In this document: positions 56,213 through 64,000 of the stretch, piece after piece
How the letters are laid out: each line of letters begins with the position of its first letter
Position numbering within the stretch: position 1 is the first letter of the stretch
NCBI RefSeq assembly: GCF_027943255.1
Contig: NC_072893.1
Coordinates: 115,505,784 to 115,569,783 of the forward strand
DNA length: 64,000 nucleotides
Direction of reading: 5' to 3'
Source: Anastrepha obliqua
Lineage: Eukaryota > Arthropoda > Insecta > Diptera > Tephritidae
The notes under the pieces: model-generated
What the model was told of the DNA's origin: nothing
Database searches by the model: none
What the model saw: only the letters and a program-made list of their open reading frames with translations
Position numbers and translations under genes: made by a program

Positions 56213-56884
56213 ACTCAATTGAGGCAAAATGCAAGCGATGGAAATATGCAGAAATCGTGAACTTTGGCACTACGCGCCAAATAATCAGCGCTTAAGCAAA
56301 TGATTATAATATTATACAATAAAAGCCAGATTTTTTCACGCAAGATCCAAATTTGGTTAAAAATTTTCAAAGAAGGCAAAGAAAAAACTTAATATTTTTA
56401 TATAAATTTAATATAAACTTTTATATTTTCTGTTTCTCAAAACTTCTATACATTAATTTGCGCCATGGCAACTTTATAACTCTACAAATGAGCGATAATT
56501 CTTCGTACTCGAGCTTCAAATTTTGTTAAAAAATTTCGGTGGTCAAAAACTACTATTAAATTTTCTAAGAACTCTCAAACTTTTGTTATACAAAAATTTC
56601 CAAGTTTGATTTACTACTTTAGCAACTTTATAACTTTACAAATGAAAGATAATTTTTTGTGGGGGATTAATAGAAAGGACTATTTATTTATGGACAAAAT
56701 ATTAGCTTTAATAATTTTTGTTTTATTTACTTAATTAAATTTTGTTTTTTTTTTTGTTTCACAAAATATAATTTTCTTTTTAATTTATTTAAAATAATTT
56801 CAAATATTTTCCCAAAGATCTGTTAGTAGCAATCACAGCCATTTTACCAATTTTGTTGTAAACATTTTTTTGTTTTTGTTGTAA
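56213..56884. other. Gene-free AT-rich DNA
   Basis: AT-rich, with two related blocks near 56459-56490 and 56620-56652 (CAACTTTATAACT(C/T)TACAAATGA), about 160 bp apart, suggesting an old local duplication. Nothing else seen. Confidence 0.5.
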
Positions 56885-57012
56885 AAAACTTGCCTTTGCC
56901 TACCGATAGGTAACCGCTATTAGAAATAAACTCATACTCGTATTCTGCTCCGTCCCTCAGAATGGTAGTCAGGCACAAGCCCACTCGGCTACGGTGACCG
57001 AAAACATTCTAC
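56885..57012 (-). repeat. SINE, 3'-truncated, minus strand
   Basis: On the minus strand CACCGTAGCCGAGTGGGC, then GACTACCATTCTGAGG matches the head of the SINE at 62993 (A-box region). Then AATAGCGGTTACCTATCGG, TAGGCAAAGGCAAG matches the start of the body. The B-box region is short or decayed and the copy ends near 56885. Confidence 0.7.
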
Positions 57013-59861
57013 CGTCTATAAAAATTCTACCTTTCCCATTTTTACTCATTCACATATAAAAATTGCATATACTTTTAAAAATCGTTGAAATACAATCATT
57101 TTTTTCGCAGTGCTAAAAAAGTTTTAGCATCGTCTCTTCCTTACTTCTACTACTGAACTGAAGATAACTCAAGATTTTATTCTAGCAGCGAAGAAAATCT
57201 TTCAGCTTTTGATTATTCACAAAAATCTTCCTCTTTCAAGATGAATTTCCAACCGTTTCCAGACTCCGTTTTCTCAAAAATGCTCACTTCCTGCAATTAC
57301 TACCACAACTCCACATGCGTTTTTTTCTTTTCATTTGCATCTACGCACATCACTGCTCATTTTAGAACGCTATAATCATAATATTCCAAAATATAATCTC
57401 TATGTCACCTGGTCTTTGTAAAAATCTGTACATTTTACTCGAAATCTGCTGAAACAAAAGCAATAACTTTAAATATTACTCATACGCAGTGTAAGTCCCT
57501 GCGTAATCTCACGCCAACAAATGATCAATGCACCCCAACCATTCATACAATTAGAGGCACTCGCATGCTTATAGCAACCACCCTTTTGCCTACCCCTTTA
57601 GTAGGGTGGCGGCATACCTTTATAGTATAGCCGTTCATAACAAATATACTAATCATCAATTCCATTTTTGTTACCTTAATCAAGTTGATGTGTACCTTTT
57701 ATGCCCGTTTTCTGTTTTTTGTTTTTCGTTTCGTTTTGCATTTGAAATTTTCTAATAAGCTTGGAAACACAACAAAAATTTTAAAATGTATATTCTAAAC
57801 TGCCCAAAATTTTTGCCATTTTTCCTTGACCACATATTCATAAGCTCTTGGAGGGGTGTGTGTGTGAGTGTGTATTGGTTGGTTAATTCACCCTTTACAC
57901 GTTCTAGCTTTTAAGCAAATGAAAAAAGGTTCACATGTGTGCGCGTTAATTTTTGATTTATTCCCACACAACAGCAACAACAACAAAAGTAGCTATTGTT
58001 TTGCTAAAATAACAATAAGCGTAGGTGTGAGAGAGGAAGAGGGTCCGCAAAAGAAATGGTCAAAAAATGGCGTCTGAAATATTTTTGAAATGATTCAAGC
58101 TTACATGCATAAATACACACATGCATACATACACACATACATACATGTATACATGCATACATACATACACACATACATACATACATGCATATGTAATAAC
58201 AAGGATTAGCCGAAAAATTATTATAACATTTTTCAGCATCTGGGTGGATGATGTGGTGGATGGGGTTATCTTGCTTTTCCATTGGCATGAAAAGGGTTAC
58301 ATCATACATATCGTATGCGCTTTGTTTTTGACAAGGTAATGGCACAATTCAACTAATAAATGAAAATGGTCTTTTATTTTTTGACAGCGAGGCGAGGGTT
58401 AATGCACGGAGCGCAGAGAACGAGTGATAAAACTGATGCCTCATTCTTTTTAAAAGCCTAGAAAAATTATATGAAAAATTAGACTTTATTATCTTGCCTA
58501 TTTTCGGGCGTTGTGCAAAATTAAGCCAACATGAGCTTTTAAAGCTTTTTTGCGCTTAAAAGTCAACCGGACGCGCTTCTTATTACAAAAAGGTGCATTT
58601 TAAGCTACTAACAGAAGCATTTCAGTTAAAATATTGTAGAAAATGAAAGTTACTATGATTACGTGGTAATTTATGATATGCAGTAAAACAAAAGCGTTTG
58701 CTTTTTGTAGAATTCATTAAAATTACCAATTAAATTTGCCGCTTTTGCACTACCCCTTGCGGTAAGAGAGTAATTATGATACACATCCGCTTTCTCAGAA
58801 AAAAGCTGTGCAGCTAAAACCAACTCGAGCAACTAGCCCGCCCTGCCGCTATGGCTATTGTTTGCTTTTAACCAATTTGCATTGCATAATTATAGGCGCG
58901 GTACGGTATGCGAGTCATTACGTTTAACGCCAGCATAGAATCAACACAAGCGTAGAGTGAATACAAACATACCCAAACACATTCAGGTATGGATGCTGCA
59001 CTGCTCCAACTCCACGCCACACTAAACTATCGCCACCTTCTGCCTTGCCTCCTACGTTGCATGCATCTTATTAGCAAATATCTACTAACATTATTATCAC
59101 TACTAATACCATGATTAGCTGTTGTTCCTTACCACTGCTGTTGGCCGCTAGTGTTCGTTAGTCCGGCCACCTGTCACTCACCCAGGCACATCTTCGTTTA
59201 CCTTTACTCACAAATTAAACGCTACTGCGTATGTGTGCTTAACAGTGCTCATATGCGCATATGCATGTGGTTGGATGTGAGTCTGTGTGTGTGTATGTGT
59301 TTGTACTTGGTCGAGTTTTAGCCTTTAGGTTAATTAGTACTAATTAAATATGCATTATTATTAGCTGGTGAAAAGCATTGAAGGAATGTGTGGCTGAAAG
59401 GATTTTTCCTGCAAAGGATTACAAAATGAATGCAGAAAAAAATTTGGAATTAATAGAAATTTATAATAAGTGACCTTTTTCTGTTGATTCATGAAGTTTA
59501 TTTGATTTTTGGTTTTTCTTCTTGTTCGGGTGCTTGTGTTAATTTTTTTGTGTGGGTAGTAAAGATAATTTTCAAGTGAAAAATAAAGGTAGAGAATTTG
59601 CGGAGAAACTAAAAATTATTATTACTCGTAGTGATTTGCTAACAAAGAAAGTTCTCGAAAGCAGTTTATTAAGACATTTTATGTGGTCCTGATTTAGTAT
59701 TGCAATCTGTACCTATATAAAAGTTTTCCAGTCATTAAAATTTTCTCAAATATGCCGCTAAATTTGTATATATAACCCGGTCCGCCAAAAGCGCGCTCAC
59801 GTGTGAAAATAAGTTTACGAGAAAACAGCTGTTAAAGAGAAACCATTCGTTTCATCAGTTT
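57013..59861. other. Gene-free DNA with microsatellites
   Basis: No supported gene. Contains the CATA tract listed separately and (GT)n near 57857-57872 and 59283-59298. Confidence 0.45.
58119..58196. repeat. (CATA)n microsatellite
   Basis: CATACATACACACATACATA-type run with CATG and CACA variants over about 78 bp; its complement gives the cysteine/methionine-rich false ORF on the minus strand. Confidence 0.9.
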
Positions 59862-59911
59862 ATTCTTCTTCTTATTATTATTATTCTTCTACTTCTTCTT
59901 CTTCTTCTTCG
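59862..59911 (+). repeat. (CTT)n/(ATT)n trinucleotide tract
   Basis: TTCTTCTTCTTATTATTATT followed by ATTCTTCTACTTCTTCTTCT, visible directly. Confidence 0.9.
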
Positions 59912-59958
59912 CTTTTAATAAACTTTTCAGCAAATTATGACTTTTTGACTTTCACACT

Positions 59959-60290
59959 GTGAAAGAGCGTCTCAAGCTCTATCCGAATTGGAAAGAAGTG
60001 GAAAACATTTGTTTGCCACCTAAGCTTCCCTTTCATAGGCGAGGTCGTATATTATTTTGCAGTAGATCACCGTCTTTTTTCAACAATGAAACCACATTCC
60101 CACAACAGTTGGTTCTGCGTCGCCGAAACGATCTGAATTTATATCTGGCCAAGGACTGTCACTTCAGCACTCCGTCACTTCCACCCCAAACAAATACATA
60201 GTACTTATAGCACAATGGACCTTAGAGATCTAAGTGAGATCTTTTAACAGATCAGCCTAACCTAGCCTACAAAACAACAACAAAGAAAGC
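59959..60290 (+). other. Possible LINE 3' end
   Basis: An 80-codon frame (59959-60201) of ordinary composition with no recognised domain is followed by CACAATGGACCTTAGAGATC and CAGCCTAACCTAGCCTAC, a phrase resembling the 3' ends of Jockey-like elements in flies. The link is from memory and weak. It could also be a fragment of unrelated origin. Confidence 0.25.
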
Positions 60291-60583
60291 ACAGAGAATT
60301 GCGTTCAAATAAATCTTTTTCAACTGCCAAACAATTTTTCATAATTCATCCGATGTAAATCTTCCCACATATACAACTTTTCTTAAAAATTATCTCTAGC
60401 ACGTATTTCTATTAATGAATGAGGTTTCGCTGAAAATTATTGCACTGCGACAAACACCAGACAAGTCAAAGACGATTTAAGAAATCTAGCATTGCAAATA
60501 AAACTCAGCTATCTAACAATTGTTTGAAAGCAAACTCTAAATTGATAAGATTTTGTTAAAAAGTATTAATGATTTTAATTCGT

Positions 60584-60892
60584 GGTGGTTACCGTAGGCT
60601 AATGGGTTGATGCGTGACTACCCTTCAGTAATGCACAGATTCGAAACTCCGGGCATGAAACACCAAATTATAGCAAAAGTTCTTTTATATTAGTGGCCGT
60701 CCCTCGGCAAACAACGGCAAACTTTCGCGTGTATTTCTGCCATGAAAAAAAGCTCTCCATAAAAAATGATCTGCTGTTCGTAGTCGACTTAAAATTGTAG
60801 GTGCCTCCATTTGTGGAACAACACCAAGACGCCAGCCACCCACAAATAAGAAAAGAAGCCCAGCCAACTTCCAAAAGGTGTAAGAGCTCAAG
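60584..60892 (+). repeat. tRNA-derived SINE copy
   Basis: A-box region TAGGCTAATGGGTTGATG (from about 60596), B box AGATTCGAAACTCC (about 60638-60651), then body blocks GGCCGTCCCTCGGCAAAC, TCTGCCATGAAAAAAAGC, CATTTGTGGAACAACACC and GCCAACTTCCAAAAGGTG. More diverged than the 49911 copy (for example decayed ends, no clear target duplication). Confidence 0.85.
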
Positions 60893-61079
60893 GCGGGTTT
60901 AACAATAAAACTACGAAATAAATTGTTCTTTTGCTTCAGTAATGCAAGCTTCATTTAATTTAACGCCTTTTTACATTTCATAAGGGATTTTTCTCCGGCG
61001 GCAAGAACACTACTTTCACCAGTCCTTAGACTGTTTGATCCAAATAATTTTTCTAATATACCATAATCAATATCTTTCT

Positions 61080-61290
61080 AGTATCGATACTGGTGAGCTT
61101 GACAGCCCAGGCGCTGATGGCTTTCGGGGTAAAAGAGGCCTTTTGAGCCGAGTTCCTTCCTCTCCTGGTGGATTTCAATCGCCTCTTATGACAGAAATGA
61201 CTTACCGCGGATGTCAACTTTTCTTCGGCACGCTGGAAACTTTACCCAGATCCGCTGAGAGACTTTTCCTAGACCCACTGGGATAGTTCT
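61080..61290. other. GC-rich island, probable repeat fragment
   Basis: The composition changes sharply from about 30% to about 50% GC. On the minus strand it contains CCCAGTGGGTCTAG, AAAGTTTCCAGCGTGCCG and CCGCGGTAAG, TCATAAGAGGCGATTGAA. Similar phrases occur in 5' regions of insect non-LTR elements as I remember them, but I cannot name the family. The plus-strand 83-codon frame is glycine/serine/leucine-rich with no domain. Confidence 0.3.
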
Positions 61291-62673
61291 CGTTCTTTCA
61301 ACCTCAATTAGAAGTTATGTTCAGGTACTCCTAAATATACGAGAAAAAAACGTTAAGTGGTATTATTACGCAAAAAAAATGGAAAAATGTAGAAAAATTA
61401 TTGCAGAATATAACTTTTTTATGCAGCAAGTTTCGATAAAACATATATTTTCCAATACCAAAACATGTTTTCCAAAAATACCCATACATTTTAACTCCTT
61501 TTAACCGTCAAAAGTTTTGAGCTACTACAAACAGTTTCCGAGTTAGGCTCAACGCAGCAAATTGTTTGATTGAAGCGATGCTCAATATACTAGCGCATAA
61601 AAAATACCATGCGCAAAAATCAAATATATACATTTTTTAGTAAACAAATTGTATTTTGGGAACTTAACAACACAAACTTACTACTTATCGCAACAAACTA
61701 CACTGCATTCCTTTTACAATCTCCAACGCCAACACGCACATACCTATGCGAGTAGGATGCAATATTTTTACCTTAACATATCCCAGTGTCTCACTTTTAA
61801 TTACGAAACGACGTTATGCCCATACTTACCCCAGAAAATAAATTCCATATTTTTACGACTGAAGCACGAACGGTAAAATCTTTTCCGGCGCTTCACAAGC
61901 GACTCCCACACACACCCACACGCATATTTTCGTAACGCAACCATCTCGATGTATGTGCTTACTATGTTTTTAATTCATCCTTTTTACAACATTTGCTTTT
62001 TGAATTTCAAACATCATTAACATTTCTTTGCACACTCATACATCCACACACACACGCAGGTGTAGGGAGTTATACTTAGATGTATGTACGTAGTACGGAA
62101 AAAATACTTAATAGAGCATACATGTTTTGCCCAGACCCACTCACTCACACATACATGCACGAGAGTGTGTGTGCATATATCCATCATGAACTCATGCGAA
62201 TGACAAGGCGGCAAGGAGGGAACAAATTCTCTTCTGTTTTTTGGCCAACTCATCTTCTACGGTACTAATTATTTATTTAGATAGTAAACAAATGCTTTGA
62301 AAAACGAAATGATTGGAGAGCAAAAAGGATACAGATTTATAAGTACACATATGCATACATATGTATGTGTGCATGTACAGTGTGTATGTAAATATAGTAT
62401 GCATGTTCAAGGATACTCACATATGTAGCAGGTGTATTGAAAGAAATCCAATTGGTTGGTTTTTGATAAAAGTGGCGGACACTTTTATGCTTCGTTTTTG
62501 TGGTATGCGCTTAAATGTATGCTTCAATTTTTATAAATAAGTTTTATATATATATATGATACATAGATATATACGAGGGAACTAACAAAAATTCGGTAAA
62601 TTGAATTGAAAAACAAGATCAATTTTTATTTAATTTTTTTTTTGTATTTTTTTAATTTTTTTTATTTATTTTG
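61291..62673. other. Gene-free DNA
   Basis: AT-rich, with CATACATATGTATG tracts (62350-62375), (TA)n near 62551, and T-rich sequence at 62620-62690 next to the mariner remnant. No gene seen. Confidence 0.45.
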
Positions 62674-63860
62674 TTATATTTTTACTTTTTTTATCTTCTC
62701 CACGTGATCACCATTAATTTCAATACATTTTTTAATCTGTAAATCCACTGTTGAAAACAGTCCTTAAAATCGTGTTTTTGCAGCTTCTTATTATCTCTTC
62801 ATTTATTATCTTTTCATTCCTACCAAAGACTTCACTTCTCAAATTTTTCGTAATTTATGGAAATAACCAGGAATTACACGACACCAGATCCGGGGGAAAC
62901 GACGGTGGACGAATTTCTCCAAAAAGCGCAATGAAATTACTTTTCATTTCAGTAGCGTGAGCTGGCGCATCATCGTGGTGTAAGAAGTAGCGGCCGCCGT
63001 AGCCGAATGGGTTGGTGCGTGACTACCATTCATAACTACGTAGGTTTGAATCTCCGTGCATGAACATCAAATAATAGAAAAAGTTTTTTCCAATAGCGAT
63101 CGCCCCTCAGCAGGCAATGGTCTCCTCCGAGTGTATTTCTACTATGAAAAAGTTCCTCATAAAAACCATTTACCGTTCGAACTCGGCTGAAAACTGCAGG
63201 ACCCTCCATTTGACGACCACCAATGGTAAAGAGATAAGCTCGGCGAAACACATAACAGAAGTGTATGCACCAATTATGTATTTATATTATTTTATTAAAT
63301 TTTTTTTGTTTTATTATGTAGCGATGAATTCCACATATTCCATATTTTCAAGTAAATTTTTGAACATTTTTGTTAGACAGTTTTCAGCATTTAATTTGGC
63401 AGTTGCTGTCTGAGTAGAATCTAATGGAATAGCAGCAACTATTTCTGTTCCGGTGCAGTAAACCGAGATCATCACTTTTGTTGCTGACATTTGCTGCCTG
63501 GCTTTTACAGGTGGATTTGCTCCTTTCGGGCTCCATACAGTGGACTGCTATTTAGTTTCCGGATCATATCTAAAAACCAAGGTGCGTCAACTATTAAGAT
63601 CATATTAAAGTTGCTAGACTCCCTGTTTTCGAGTTTTCTTAAAAAATATTAAACAAAACTGGCCCTAGTTTCTTTTAAGCTTTGATTTAATAGTCGTGTA
63701 ACACATTGAGCAAATTTCTTTGAGAATTGCAAATCATTATGCAATATGCGCAAAATCTACGGCATACAAACCCAATTGACTACATATCATTTCCTATGTC
63801 AACTTTTCTTCCGCCCGCCAATTTTTCGCTTCATCAGTGCCCCATTTATCGATTTTGGTC
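62674..63860 (-). pseudogene. Mariner-like transposase, split by a SINE
   Basis: Minus strand, right to left: a GRPKSINGALM-like linker (about 63830), FSKKFAQCVTRLLNQSLKET (second DNA-binding region), VDAPW near 63575-63590 (first catalytic Asp region, decayed), YDPETK, WSPKGANPPVKARQQMSATK and VMISVYCTGTEIVAAIPLD. The SINE at 62993-63317 interrupts. Then FLHHDDAPAHATEMKSNFIA (second Asp), PPSFPPDL and, at the end, CIEINGDHVEKIK with a stop at 62674-62676. Several stops and frame changes. It differs from the DD34D copies at 25.1 and 50.2 kb and belongs to another mariner lineage. The 5' end may continue past the window edge. Confidence 0.75.
62993..63317 (+). repeat. tRNA-derived SINE inserted in mariner remnant
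   Basis: A box TAGCCGAATGGGTTGG (63000-63015) and B box GGTTTGAATCTCC (63043-63055) define the tRNA-like head. The body shares GATCGCCCCTCAGCAGGCAA, TATGAAAAAGTTCCTCAT, AGATAAGCTCGGCGAAACAC and GCACCAATTATGTAT with other copies, then an AT-rich tail to about 63317. GTAGCG at 62987-62992 recurs at 63318-63323 as a short target duplication. Removing the SINE rejoins the mariner reading frame around the second catalytic Asp. Confidence 0.85.
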
Positions 63861-64000
63861 GTCCATTTTGAGGCTTGTGCTCCACAGAAAAAATGTTTAG
63901 TATGGAATCCATTAAATAGTTTTAAGAGTTGAAGTGTCCGTTTTATTTGCAGTTTGTCACCCACTGAAAGTTTTCCACAGGCTTAAGTTGACGTTGAAAA

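Overview
This window is AT-rich, repeat-laden non-coding DNA from an insect. It most resembles a higher fly (Diptera), and a tephritid fruit fly is my best guess. The guess rests on three things: interspersed CATACATATGTATGT-type microsatellite tracts, the mix of transposon families (mariner, other Tc1/mariner superfamily elements, RTE/Jockey-like LINE tails, a tRNA-derived SINE), and the lack of any bacterial gene organisation. I found no host protein-coding exon, rRNA or functional tRNA gene that I would defend. The window is probably intergenic or lies inside one very long intron. A few splice-site-like motifs (about 5.18 kb on the minus strand, about 24.38 kb on the plus strand) would fit the intron reading, but this is unproven.

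Layout. 0-9 kb: simple-sequence-rich DNA, a TTAA-flanked short element (3.9 kb), a gutted Tc1/mariner-type transposase (4.3-4.6 kb), a pre-miRNA-sized hairpin (5.9 kb) and a GAGAG-rich stretch (6.7-7.3 kb). 9.3-10.4 and 14.0-14.9 kb: two separate arrays of a diverged repeat built on ACTCCGAAAA; the first is interrupted by an RTE-like LINE tail. 17-20.7 kb: a run of transposon remnants. 25.1-26.4 kb: a full-length mariner with an intact 346-codon transposase. 29-36.5 kb: several diverged tandem duplications, very AT-rich sequence and a TTAA-flanked foldback element. 41-46.6 kb: LINE tails, a perfect (TTATG)19 microsatellite and a SINE. 49.9-53.7 kb: a nested transposon nest. 56-64 kb: more LINE and SINE copies and a mariner pseudogene split by a SINE.

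The most informative locus is 49901-52463. A tRNA-derived SINE with a 10-bp target-site duplication (TAGGAAAATG on both sides) carries two TA-targeting DNA transposons inside its TA-rich 3' tail. One is a second copy of the mariner, nearly identical to the first but with a one-base deletion that kills its ORF. The other is a 918-bp deletion derivative of another Tc1/mariner family with perfect 28-bp terminal inverted repeats. The order of insertion can therefore be read directly: SINE first, DNA transposons later.

The only apparently intact protein is the mariner transposase at 25190-26230 (minus strand). Other coding-like stretches are transposon pseudogenes, and long open frames elsewhere look like chance ORFs in low-complexity DNA.
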